The notes below the pieces were generated by a model. That model saw only the letters and a program-made list of their open reading frames with translations, searched no databases and was not told the DNA's origin. A DNA stretch of 52,488 bases from Spartobacteria bacterium (lineage in GTDB: Bacteria > Verrucomicrobiota > Verrucomicrobiia > Chthoniobacterales > UBA10450): positions 1 to 52,488 of the forward strand of contig PNAA01000019.1 in the NCBI GenBank assembly GCA_003169975.1, in the 5' to 3' direction. The position numbers and the translations under genes were made by a program. Of this stretch, positions 44,069 through 52,488 are shown one piece after another. Numbering within the stretch: position 1 is the first letter of the stretch; each line of letters starts with the position of its first letter.

Positions 44069-44530
44069 TTACTTGTGAGTTTCGGTAGCGTGTTTGCCCA
44101 ATTTTTTCAAGAGCCGCAGCAATGTCAGCCGTTCGTTTTTTGAAAGGATGCCGGCCACATCTTCCATCGCGGCGGCGTGCTCGCCAAATCCCCGGGTAAT
44201 CAGCGCCCGTCCTTTGGGTGTCAGTTCGACCCGACGCACCCGGCGGTCGTCCGGGTGATCCCTACGCAAAACGAGCCCTTTTTTGACCAGCCGATCGACG
44301 GCCACACTGATGGAACCGGGAGTGAGCCAGACCTTTGGGCCGATGGTATTCACCGGGAGCGGGCCCTTATGCAGGAGGACTTCCAGGACGCGGAAATCGG
44401 AGTCGCCCAGTTCTGTCCGCTTGATACTCCCGGCCGCGTGAGGGAGCAGTGCTTGAAAGGCTTTCATGAAAACGAGCCAGACATGGACGCCGGCGGAGTC
44501 CTCCCCCTTGGTTTTGCGTTCCCGTTTCAT
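44069..44530 (-). CDS. MarR-family transcriptional regulator
   Basis: 153 residues with a winged helix: LGDSDFRVLEVLLHKGPLPV, recognition helix region TPGSISVAVDRLVKKGLV, and wing RRDHPDDRRVRRVELTPKGR. MarR dimers usually repress a divergent target and release it on binding a phenolic or oxidant. The divergent DoxX-oxidoreductase genes and the strong dyad between them indicate that this is the local circuit. Confidence 0.9.
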   Translation of the reverse strand: MKRERKTKGEDSAGVHVWLVFMKAFQALLPHAAGSIKRTELGDSDFRVLEVLLHKGPLPVNTIGPKVWLTPGSISVAVDRLVKKGLVLRRDHPDDRRVRRVELTPKGRALITRGFGEHAAAMEDVAGILSKNERLTLLRLLKKLGKHATETHK

Positions 44531-44542
44531 TGCGATTGCGAC

Positions 44543-44582
44543 TTGACCACGAGTATATTGATGTCAATATACTTGTAGTCAA
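44543..44582. promoter_or_regulatory. 40-bp dyad operator between marR-type and doxX-type genes
   Basis: Perfect symmetry: TTGAC, four bases, AGTATATTGA, TG, TCAATATACT, four bases, GTCAA. The inner arms (44552-44561 and 44564-44573) have the size of a MarR dimer site. The outer TTGAC could double as the -35 region for both directions. It is 12 bp from the regulator start and 16 bp from the DoxX start. Confidence 0.8.
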
Positions 44583-44598
44583 TTAAACCAATCCTAAC

Positions 44599-44982
44599 AT
44601 GAAAATAACCATTGTCATTGCCCGTTTCCTTCTCGGATTTATCTTTCTCGTCTTCGGATTGAACGGCTTCCTCCACTTCATTCCCGCAACTCCTCCTACC
44701 GGAACTGCCGGTCAGTTTGTGGGGGCGCTCTTTGTCTCCCATTATTTGGTCCCGATATTTCTGCTCCAAATCGTTTCGGCGGTCCTGCTCCTGGTCAATC
44801 GCTACGTCCCGCTCGCGCTGACGCTGCTCGCTCCGATCATCGTCAACATTCTGCTCATTCACATATTGATGCTCCCGAGCGGCCTGCCTCTGGCTCTCGT
44901 CGTGACGGTGCTGTGGATCGTTGTGTTCCTGAGCGTCCGCTCCGCCTTCGCCGGTCTCTTCCAACAGCGCGTTATCGCTTGA
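44599..44982 (+). CDS. DoxX-like small membrane protein
   Basis: 127 residues, four hydrophobic helices. FLLGFIFLVFGLNGFLHF is the usual DoxX/DoxD first helix. These proteins are linked to quinone or thiol redox and detoxification, but the function is uncertain. It follows the dyad operator and is 17 bp from the flavin oxidoreductase, so the two are probably one operon under the MarR regulator. Confidence 0.75.
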   Translation: MKITIVIARFLLGFIFLVFGLNGFLHFIPATPPTGTAGQFVGALFVSHYLVPIFLLQIVSAVLLLVNRYVPLALTLLAPIIVNILLIHILMLPSGLPLALVVTVLWIVVFLSVRSAFAGLFQQRVIA

Positions 44983-44999
44983 ACAAGAATCACCAACCA

Positions 45000-46055
45000 A
45001 TGGAGATCGGCTTAGACAGTTTCGTTGCGGCAACCGTGGATGCGGCCGGTCGGGCCGTTGATCCGGCACGACATCTGAGCGAGTTACTCGAAGCAATCAC
45101 GCTCGCGGACGAGGTGGGCCTCGATGTGTTTGGCATCGGCGAACATCACCGGCGCGAGTTCCTTGATTCCGCGCCGACGATGATTCTCGCCGCCGCCGCG
45201 GCCCGAACTCGCCGTATCCGCCTAACGAGCGCCGTCACCGTGCTGAGCGCGGCCGACCCGGTGCGCGTGTTCCAGGAGTTCGCGACGCTTGATCTACTTT
45301 CGAACGGAAGGGCGGAGATCGTGGCCGGGCGCGGCTCATTCATCGAAGCGTTTCCGCTCTTCGGGCTGGAACTCGAGGACTACGATTCGCTCTTTGCCGA
45401 AAAGCTCGATCTGCTTCTGAACATCCGCGAGAACACGCACGTTCACTGGTCGGGCAAACACCGCGCGCCACTCACCGGGCACGGAGTTTACCCGCGCCCG
45501 CTGCAGAACCCGCTGCCGGTCTGGCTCGGTGTCGGAGGCACACCGAACTCCTTCATTCGCGCCGGCGCACTCGGGTTGCCACTAATGGTTGCGATCATCG
45601 GAGGCGAGCCGCACCGGTTTCGGCCATTGATCGATCAATATCGCCAAGCCGGTCTGCGCGCGGGACACTCTCCAGATCAGCTCAAGGTGGGCGTCCATTC
45701 GTTAGGTTACGTCGCCGACAGCGCAGCGCAGGCGGCAAACGATTTCTTTCCCGGTTACGCGCGAAGCTTTTCTGAGATCGGGAAGGAACGCGGCTGGCCG
45801 CCAGTCACTCGCGCACATTTCGACGCGCTGCTCGGCCCAACCGGAGCGCTCATTGTAGGCGACCCGGAAACCGTCGCGGAAAAAATCCTGCGCGTAAACG
45901 AGTCGTTAGGCGCAATTTCCCGTCTCACGTTCCAGATGAGCGTGGCGGACCTGCCGGACGCGAAACTGATGCACGCGATCGAACTGCTCGGGACGCGTGT
46001 TGTGCCTCTGGTGCGAACCGCGCTCGCGTCTGGACAGCGGCAGCTCCTTTGCTAA
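45000..46055 (+). CDS. LLM-class flavin-dependent oxidoreductase (luciferase-like)
   Basis: 351 residues from the ATG at 45000. TIM-barrel luciferase-like fold: EIGLDSFVAATVD, LDVFGIGEHHRREF, LTSAVTVLSAADPVRVFQEFA, AGRGSFIEAFPLFG, and the late LIVGDPETVAEKIL. Uses FMN (or F420) to oxidise or reduce an aldehyde or xenobiotic. Probably induced with the DoxX gene upstream. Substrate unknown. Confidence 0.85.
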   Translation: MEIGLDSFVAATVDAAGRAVDPARHLSELLEAITLADEVGLDVFGIGEHHRREFLDSAPTMILAAAAARTRRIRLTSAVTVLSAADPVRVFQEFATLDLLSNGRAEIVAGRGSFIEAFPLFGLELEDYDSLFAEKLDLLLNIRENTHVHWSGKHRAPLTGHGVYPRPLQNPLPVWLGVGGTPNSFIRAGALGLPLMVAIIGGEPHRFRPLIDQYRQAGLRAGHSPDQLKVGVHSLGYVADSAAQAANDFFPGYARSFSEIGKERGWPPVTRAHFDALLGPTGALIVGDPETVAEKILRVNESLGAISRLTFQMSVADLPDAKLMHAIELLGTRVVPLVRTALASGQRQLLC

Positions 46056-46106
46056 CGAACGCGGATGCAGCCGCCTAAACGTATTGATGCTCGAACTTGC
46101 GGATGG

Positions 46107-46170
46107 CCTCTCTCGAACGAGGGAGTGCAAATCACCTCGCAAGCGATATTGGAAAATTCCAACGACGCAG
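46107..46170 (+). promoter_or_regulatory. Conserved 62-64-bp element, copy 5 (upstream of aldo-keto reductase)
   Basis: Plus strand: CTCTCTCGAACGAGGGAG hairpin, AAATCACCTCG, then AAAATTCCAACGACGCAG. It ends about 45 bp before the start codon at 46215. A separate inverted repeat, GATGGTAGC ... GCTACCATC (46171-46201), follows at once. Confidence 0.6.
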
Positions 46171-46201
46171 GATGGTAGCCTGACCGCGCGCAGCTACCAT
46201 C
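46171..46201. promoter_or_regulatory. 9-bp inverted repeat before the aldo-keto reductase
   Basis: GATGGTAGC (46171-46179) and GCTACCATC (46193-46201) with 13 bases between. It sits 13 bp before the start codon and could be an operator or a leader hairpin. No T-run follows. Confidence 0.45.
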
Positions 46202-46208
46202 TAAATAG

Positions 46209-47114
<906 letters not shown>

Positions 47115-47193
47115 ATACTTTCCGGGTACGAAAGCACCTGAAGTCGAGGCGCTTTGTGCGCGAGGAAACTAACATGGCTGAATGGAAGCCCGC

Positions 47194-48147
47194 ATGAAAG
47201 CTTTGCGCTTTGGTAAGTTCGGCACGCCATCTGTCCTGGCTATCGAAGAAGTTCCCCGGCCCGAGCCGCGCGATGGGGAAGCGCTCGTCCAGGTGAAGGC
47301 AGCAGCGATAAATCCGAGCGATGTGAAGAACGTCTTGGGCCAATTTCAAGGGACAACTTTACCGCGCACTCCTGGCCGCGATTTCTCAGGCATTGTCGTG
47401 GCGGGCAAAAAATACTTAGGTCAGGAAGTGTGGAGCAGCGGCCCTGGTTTCGGTAGCACACGAGATGGCGCGCACGCTGAATACGTCGCCATACCTGAAG
47501 AAGCACTGTCGTTGAAGCCGCGCACGCTAAACTTTGAAGAAGCGGCCGCTATTGGCGTTCCCTTTGTTACCGCCTGGTCCGCATTAGTCCATGCAGCTCA
47601 GCTTCAGGCTGGAGAAACGATCCTGATTATTGGTGCAACTGGAGCGGTCGGGCAGGCGGCTACACAGATTGCGAACTGGCGGAAAGCACGCGTGCTGGGA
47701 GCGGCTCGTAGTTCCCATCCGATTCCCGGTGCTGCCGCGGCCATCAATACCACGACCGAGGATCTGCGCGAACGCGTCTTCGAGTTAACGAATGGCAAGG
47801 GCGCTGATGCTGTGTTCGATACCGTCGGCGGGGCTTTGTTTGAGCCGGCGCTGCGTTCTTTGCGCCTCGGCGGGCGGCAAGTGGCCATCACGAGCACAGG
47901 CGAGCGGCGGGTGTGTTTCGATCTGATCGATTTCTACCACAACCTCTCGCAGCTCATCGGTGTCGATACGATGAAACTCACTCCTCGTGATGTTGCCGAA
48001 ATCGCCGAAGAGTTATATCCTGGCTTTGAAGCCGAAATCCTCAAACCTCCCCCGCTTCAGTTTGTCCCGTTTGAAAACGCGGTCGAGGCCTACGAAGGAA
48101 TCGCCAGCGGTCAGGCGGGAGCGAAGCACGTGCTCACCTTTTCGTAA
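47194..48147 (+). CDS. Quinone-oxidoreductase-like MDR protein (no zinc)
   Basis: 317 residues from MKALRFGKFG; an alternative ATG lies 12 bp upstream (47182). GroES-like N-terminal part with AAAINPSDVKNVLG, then the NADPH loop LIIGATGAVGQAATQIA. The zinc-binding Cys cluster of alcohol dehydrogenases is absent. Likely reduces quinones or enones. Its last 14 bases overlap the convergent FUSC-like gene. Confidence 0.85.
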   Translation: MKALRFGKFGTPSVLAIEEVPRPEPRDGEALVQVKAAAINPSDVKNVLGQFQGTTLPRTPGRDFSGIVVAGKKYLGQEVWSSGPGFGSTRDGAHAEYVAIPEEALSLKPRTLNFEEAAAIGVPFVTAWSALVHAAQLQAGETILIIGATGAVGQAATQIANWRKARVLGAARSSHPIPGAAAAINTTTEDLRERVFELTNGKGADAVFDTVGGALFEPALRSLRLGGRQVAITSTGERRVCFDLIDFYHNLSQLIGVDTMKLTPRDVAEIAEELYPGFEAEILKPPPLQFVPFENAVEAYEGIASGQAGAKHVLTFS

Positions 48148-48679
48148 CGGTGCTAGCGGCGGTGGGGGCAAAGCGCCATCCCCTGTGCTCGTTTACCGCG
48201 CCCGGTTGATCTTCTGGCCAGAGTGCCACGACCGCGAGAGCGACGACGACCCCCACCGAGACTTCAATGAAGCGATGGAGCGCGACGATCCATGGCGAGC
48301 CGGGCCGCGGAATCAAAACGATGATCGTAAGAGTGATGCCGGCGTAGCGGTAGGCGGCTTTTTCTAAACGAAGTGCAAAGGAGAGCAATCCGATAAGAAC
48401 GATCGCACCCGCAAACGCGACCAGATCCGCGCCGAAGTAATATGCCTCGAGCGCTCCGACTGAGGCACCGACGGCGGTTGCAACGATCCGCTGGAACGAG
48501 AGTGTCAGCGTCGCGTCGAGCGTCGATTGCATAACAACCAGAGTTGCGATCGCGGCCCAGTAGGCCTCGGGCATTTGCACGAGGCGCGCGATCAGCACGG
48601 ACGCAGTGGCGGCGAGTGCCGTACGAATTGGGTTCGCGATCGAAGGAAGGCCAACTTTCTCCCCAGAGGATAATTTCAT
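48134..48679 (-). CDS. FUSC-like small membrane protein
   Basis: 181 residues, about five membrane helices: RTALAATASVLIARLVQMPEA..., VVMQSTLDATLTLSFQRI, GADLVAFAGAIVLIGLLSF, YAGITLTIIVLIPRPGSP, EVSVGVVVALAVVALWP. Resembles the membrane half of fusaric acid resistance/aromatic acid exporters. An intact paralogue of the frameshifted gene at 34747. Element copy 6 lies upstream in the expected orientation. Confidence 0.75.
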   Translation of the reverse strand: MKLSSGEKVGLPSIANPIRTALAATASVLIARLVQMPEAYWAAIATLVVMQSTLDATLTLSFQRIVATAVGASVGALEAYYFGADLVAFAGAIVLIGLLSFALRLEKAAYRYAGITLTIIVLIPRPGSPWIVALHRFIEVSVGVVVALAVVALWPEDQPGAVNEHRGWRFAPTAASTVTKR

Positions 48680-48764
48680 AACCGGGTATTCATATTTAGT
48701 CTTGGTTGCCGTTCATGATTTCCTTTTCTCCCCAAAAGATTCATGACAGCGCCGTGGATGGCTA

Positions 48765-48827
48765 TTGCGCGTTCGTGGGATATTGCGGTCGCAGCGACGA
48801 AGGAGATGCGAGTCCCTCTTTCAGGGG
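48765..48827 (-). promoter_or_regulatory. Conserved 62-64-bp element, copy 6 (between FUSC-like and sigma factor genes)
   Basis: Minus strand: CCCCTGAAAGAGGGA, CTCGCATCTCCTTCG, then AATATCCCACGAACGCGC; it ends about 85 bp before the FUSC start. On the plus strand AAAATCCCACACCTGCGC (48833-48850) repeats the second block facing the sigma factor gene 33 bp away, so one hairpin may serve both genes. Confidence 0.55.
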
Positions 48828-48882
48828 TATTCAAAATCCCACACCTGCGCCGTAGCGGCGGATGCGCTCCGTCGAATAATCT

Positions 48883-49737
48883 ATGGGCATGAATGAGAAC
48901 GATTCCGGATTGACCAGATATCTACGAGAGATCGGGCGCATTCCCCTTCTGACACCGGAAGAGGAAATCGAACTCGCGGCAAAGATAAAACAGGGAGATA
49001 CCGGCGCGCGCGAACGAATGATCAACGCGAACTTACGGCTGGTTGTTACGATCGCGCACGATTACGCGAACCTCGGTCTGCCGCTGCTTGATCTGATCTC
49101 CGAAGGAAACATCGGATTGACGAAGGCGGTCGAGCGGTTCGACCCGGCGAAAAAGGCAAAGCTGAGTACCTATGCCGCGTGGTGGATTAAACAAGCCATC
49201 AAACGCGCCCTGGCCGACCAGAGCAAAACGATCCGGCTGCCGGTGCATCTCGTCGACAAGGTCGCGAAAGTGCGCCGTGTCTCGTTGCAGATGAGCGACG
49301 AGCTCGGCCGCGAACCGACGGACGATGAGCTCGGCGAAGAAATTGGGATCGCCAGCGACAAAATTGCGAGACTAAAGGGTCTCGGCATTCGCCCGGCTTC
49401 GCTCGACGCTCCGATTGGGGACGACGAATCAACGGAGTTTGGCGAGGTGATCGGGGACGACGAGGCGCAAACCCCATTTGAAGTGTTGCGCGAGAAAAAC
49501 CTGCTCGACGAGATCGACGGTTTGCTCGCTGTGCTCGACCACCGGGAGAAGAAAATTATATCTCAGCGTTTCGGGCTTGGCGGGGGAAAACCAAAGACCT
49601 TGGAGAGCGTCGCGGAGAATCTCGGTGTCACACGAGAGCGTATTCGCCAGTTACAGAATGTGGCGCTGTCGAAGCTGCGACGCGCCCTCAGCAAGAAAGA
49701 GGATCTCCCGGACACGGCGCTCCTGGCCGCAGCATAA
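48883..49737 (+). CDS. Sigma-70 family RNA polymerase sigma factor (RpoD/RpoS group)
   Basis: 284 residues with regions 1.2 to 4.2: SGLTRYLREIGRIPLLT, then region 2 (NLRLVVTIAHDYANLGLPLLDLISEGNIGLTKA-type sequence, with LSTYAAWWIKQAIKRA), region 3 (VRRVSLQMSDELGREPTDDE) and region 4 (LDHREKKIISQRFGL..., VTRERIRQLQ). It lacks the long region 1.1 of housekeeping sigma factors, so it is a group 2 alternative factor, often for stress or stationary phase. ATG codons at 48883 and 48889 are both possible. Its location among stress genes with a shared upstream element suggests, but does not show, that it controls them. Confidence 0.88.
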   Translation: MGMNENDSGLTRYLREIGRIPLLTPEEEIELAAKIKQGDTGARERMINANLRLVVTIAHDYANLGLPLLDLISEGNIGLTKAVERFDPAKKAKLSTYAAWWIKQAIKRALADQSKTIRLPVHLVDKVAKVRRVSLQMSDELGREPTDDELGEEIGIASDKIARLKGLGIRPASLDAPIGDDESTEFGEVIGDDEAQTPFEVLREKNLLDEIDGLLAVLDHREKKIISQRFGLGGGKPKTLESVAENLGVTRERIRQLQNVALSKLRRALSKKEDLPDTALLAAA

Positions 49738-49751
49738 AAAGGAAAACACCA

Positions 49752-50039
49752 ATGAAGAAATATGCAGGCATCTTAATAATTGCCCTGGCCGCCACCGCGT
49801 CCGCGCAGACGTTTCGAACTCCGGCCACCCAAAAAAATATCAAGCGGCCGACGCCGCCATCGCCCGTCTACAAGGATAATGTGCAGGGAGTGATTCCACG
49901 AGCTCTGCGTGGAGGAAACCCATTCCGGATGCTCAATCCGAACGCGCCCGCGAAGGACGGAACAGCCGAGCAGAGCGTGATCGTCGATCCCGACACCGGA
50001 AAGTGGAAGGGCATTAAGCTGTTCGAAATCGTCTTCTAA
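49752..50039 (+). CDS. Small exported protein of unknown function
   Basis: 95 residues. Signal peptide MKKYAGILIIALAATASAQ, then a Pro/Lys-rich region (KRPTPPSPVYKDN) and a C-terminal part ending GKWKGIKLFEIVF. AAGGA lies seven bases upstream. It begins 14 bp after the sigma factor stop, so the two are probably co-transcribed. No family recognised. Confidence 0.6.
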   Translation: MKKYAGILIIALAATASAQTFRTPATQKNIKRPTPPSPVYKDNVQGVIPRALRGGNPFRMLNPNAPAKDGTAEQSVIVDPDTGKWKGIKLFEIVF

Positions 50040-50059
50040 CAATAAGAAAACGCCGGGCA

Positions 50060-50087
50060 ACGCCGCCTTGCGCGCCGACGGCGGCGT
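50060..50087. terminator. Hairpin after the sigma factor operon
   Basis: ACGCCGCC (50060-50067) and GGCGGCGT (50080-50087), 12-base loop. Strong stem but no T-run, so termination is only possible. Confidence 0.4.
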
Positions 50088-50185
50088 CGCGCGCTCGATT
50101 CTTTGATCGACATCCTGTTTTGCGCTTTACCCCTTCCAACAAAACGATCACAGTGAAGGTGGCCGCTTAAACGAGGATTAACGAA

Positions 50186-52488
50186 ATGACGTCGCTCACT
50201 GCGCTGCTCTCGAAATGGCCGCTCATTCGGCAGATTCATGAGCGGGCCGATGGGACCGGTCTGGAAGCGATGTCGGACAAAACTCGCGCGATGCATGCGA
50301 GGATCGATGGCGCCGAAGTGGCGCGTTCGATTTGCCCGTACTGTGGCGTTGGTTGTGGCCAGCTCATTTTTCATAAGGGCGGCAAACTGATTTCGATCGA
50401 GGGCGACCCCGAAAGTCCGATCAGCCAGGGAAATCTTTGCCCAAAAGGCGCGGCCTCGTATCAACTGCTCACGCACGATCGGCGCGAGACGAAGATGAAG
50501 TACCGCGCGCCGCGTGCGAAAGAGTGGACGGAAATTTCGCTGGATCGCGCGATGGACATGGTGGCCGACCGCGTCTGGGAGTCGCGCCAGCGCACGTTCG
50601 TTCATAAAAAAGACGGCGCGACGATCAATCACACGACGGCGATCTGTCATCTCGGCGGCGCCACGCTCGATAACGAAGAAAATTATCTCATCCGAAAACT
50701 ATTCACTCTTGGCCTGGGGATGGTCTGCATATCCAACCAGGCGCGGATATGACATAGCAGCACGGTGCCCGGTCTGGGCACCAGCTTTGGCCGGGGCGGA
50801 GCTACGACTGCGCAACAAGATCTCGCCAATGCCGATTGCATTTTAATCGAGGGCTCGTCGATGGCCGAAGCGCACCCGGTCGGATTCCGTTGGGTCATGA
50901 AAGCAAAAGAGCGCGGCGCGACTATTATTCATGTCGATCCTAGATTTTCGCGCACGAGCGCGCTGGCCGATATCTGGGTGCCGATGCGCGCCGGCGGTGA
51001 CATCGCGTTTCTCGGCGGCATTATCAGGCACATTATCGAGAACAATCTTTTCTTCCGCGATTACGTGGTACACTTCACCAATGCATCCTGCATTCTGCGC
51101 GAAGATTTTCGCGACACGGAAGAAGGGGAGGCCGGCTTTTTCTCTGGCTGGAACGAAGGGCAACGCGCCTACGACAAGGAGAGCTGGGCTTACAACGGCG
51201 ATGGCGGCCTCAGTTTTCCGGAACGCGATCTGACCTTGCAACATCCGCGCTGCGTCTTGCAAACGTTGCGCCGCCACTTTGCTCGTTACACGCCCGAAAT
51301 GGTGGAGAAAATTTGTGGAATTTCGCCGGCGCTATTTCACAAAGTTGCGGACGCGCTCGTCGCGGCTTCCGGTCCCGAGAAAACGGCGGCGATTTGTTAC
51401 GCGCTCGGTTGGACGCAACATTCAAAGGGCGTTCAGATCATTCGCACGGCGGCGATCCTGCAACTTCTGCTCGGCAACATCGGTCGTCCGGGCGGCGGAA
51501 TTATGGCGCTGCGCGGTCATGCCTCGATTCAAGGATCGACCGACATTCCAACGCTTTACGATATTTTGCCCGGTTACCTGCCGATGCCGCGCGGCGACGG
51601 CAGCGAGGAGACGCTGGCTGATTACCTGACTCATCAAACAAAGCCGACCGGTCTCTGGAATAATTATCCGAACTACTTCATCAGCTTGATGAAGGCCTAT
51701 TACGGCAAGAACGCGACAGCCGAAAACGACTTCGGCTACAGTTGGGTCCCCAAGCTCACCGGCAATCATTCGTTCTTCGAATATCTCTACGACATGGCCG
51801 ACGGAAAAATGGAAGGCATGTTCATGATGGGCCAGAATCCGGCGGTGGCTGCGGCTAACTCCAGGTTCCAGCGAACGTCGCTCTCGAAACTAAAATGGCT
51901 GGTCGTCCGTGATATGGTCGAAATTGAAGCGGCCACATTTTGGTACGACTCGCCCGAGATCGAGCGCGGCGAATTGAAGACGGAAGAAATCGAAACGGAA
52001 GTTTTCTTTTTTCCGGCGGCCGGGCACGCGGAGAAGGAAGGTGCCTTCACCAACACCCAGCGCCTTCTGCAGTGGCGCGAGAAAGCGGTGAACCCGCCAG
52101 GTGACGCGCGATCGGAAGGTTGGTTCATGCATCAACTCGCTTTGCGACTCATTGCCAAGGCGAAGCAATCGAACGATCCGCTCGACGAGCCGTTGCGTTC
52201 ACTCGACTGGTGGTATCCGGAAGATGAGCACGGGGAACCTCACATGGAGTCCGTGCTAGCAGAGATCAACGGTTGGTCCACGCTCGGTCGCGGCACTGAG
52301 GCCCCTCCCACATTGGCAGACGGAGTGGTCTTCGGTGTCGATCGCGACGGCAAGCCGCATCACGGTCCGCAGGTTGACGGTTTTCCACGACTGAAGGCCG
52401 ACGGTTCGACCGCAAGCGGGGGCTGGATTTACTCCGGCGTCCTTGGTCCCGACAAGATTAACAAAGCGAACACGCGTAATTCGAAAGA
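50186..52488 (+). CDS. Formate dehydrogenase alpha subunit, selenocysteine-containing, 3' end beyond window
   Basis: Molybdopterin enzyme oxidising formate to CO2 (or the reverse). SICPYCGVGC and GNLCPKGAAS give the four Cys of the N-terminal [4Fe-4S] cluster. The frame reaches GMVCISNQARI, then an in-frame TGA (50750-50752), then HSSTVPGLGTSFGRG; E. coli FdnG has NQARVU(Sec)HGPTV at this point, so the TGA encodes selenocysteine. The frame stays open in the same phase to the window end (LLGNIGRPGGGIMALRGHASIQG, MFMMGQNPAVAAA). GAGG lies nine bases before the ATG. Unlike FdnG/FdoG, the N-terminus has no twin-Arg signal, so the enzyme is probably cytoplasmic. Subunit partners lie outside the window. 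Confidence 0.92.
50750..50782 (+). promoter_or_regulatory. UGA selenocysteine codon with SECIS hairpin
   Basis: TGA at 50750-50752. Eleven bases later GGTGCCC (50764-50770) pairs perfectly with GGGCACC (50776-50782) around the loop GGTCT. The GGUC loop begins 19 bases after the UGA, matching the position and loop sequence of the E. coli fdhF SECIS that SelB binds. The bulged U of the E. coli element is not evident. Confidence 0.85.

Noticed and set aside
50750-50752. Stop codon or frameshift splitting the formate dehydrogenase gene
   Set aside because: The frame continues in the same phase on both sides, the codon is UGA at the known Sec position, and a SECIS-like hairpin follows.

Overview
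The window is a GC-rich bacterial chromosome segment with mostly complete genes. It encodes a TonB-dependent receptor, an RND pump and several Sec-exported proteins, so the cell is Gram-negative. The overall style (large TonB receptor, short exported proteins, a LamG/sialidase-type exoprotein, many degraded insertion sequences) suggests a soil Verrucomicrobiota-like organism. That assignment is inference; no rRNA or tRNA gene is present to confirm it.

Layout. 1-2.3 kb is a scar: a truncated haem cytochrome, an IS5-type transposase remnant and a start-less, frameshifted transaldolase are fused end to end. 2.3-14.8 kb is a quiet core block: PAP2 phosphatase, GT39 glycosyltransferase, ruvA, a TonB receptor followed by an orphan plug-like stub and a ruvA-tail remnant, diaminopropionate ammonia-lyase, an M50 site-2 protease with CBS domains, a GIY-YIG protein, and korA-korB for a 2-oxoacid:ferredoxin oxidoreductase. 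14.9-27 kb is an accessory region: a DUF2971 protein with a membrane-anchored partner, a sialidase/LamG exoprotein, a RAYT transposase with inverted repeats and a duplicated tail, a Shedu-type nuclease (DUF4263), a hipBA toxin-antitoxin pair inserted between 113-bp direct repeats, a metallothionein-like protein, a dead IS3-type element, a malic-enzyme fragment, and a zinc alcohol dehydrogenase between direct repeats. 27.3-29.5 kb holds the intact NAD malic enzyme and a small exported repeat protein.

30-49.7 kb is a stress and redox region: RND efflux pair, two FUSC-like proteins (one frameshifted), a four-gene operon (small CxxC protein, exported PPC-domain protein, lactate/malate dehydrogenase, 3-hydroxyisobutyrate-dehydrogenase-like protein), an SRPBCC protein, a two-component system, Dps, formaldehyde dehydrogenase, a MarR/DoxX/LLM-oxidoreductase locus with a clear operator, an aldo-keto reductase, a quinone-reductase-like MDR protein and a group-2-like sigma-70 factor. 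Within this region a conserved bipartite element of about 62-64 bp occurs upstream of six transcription units, always in the same orientation to the gene. It looks like a shared cis-regulatory signal, and I do not recognise it as a known motif. 

The window ends inside a formate dehydrogenase alpha subunit whose in-frame UGA lies at the selenocysteine position and is followed by a bacterial SECIS-like hairpin (stem GGTGCCC, loop GGTCT). The gene is therefore read as a selenoprotein, not a frameshift. With KorAB and malic enzyme this suggests ferredoxin- and formate-linked carbon metabolism.
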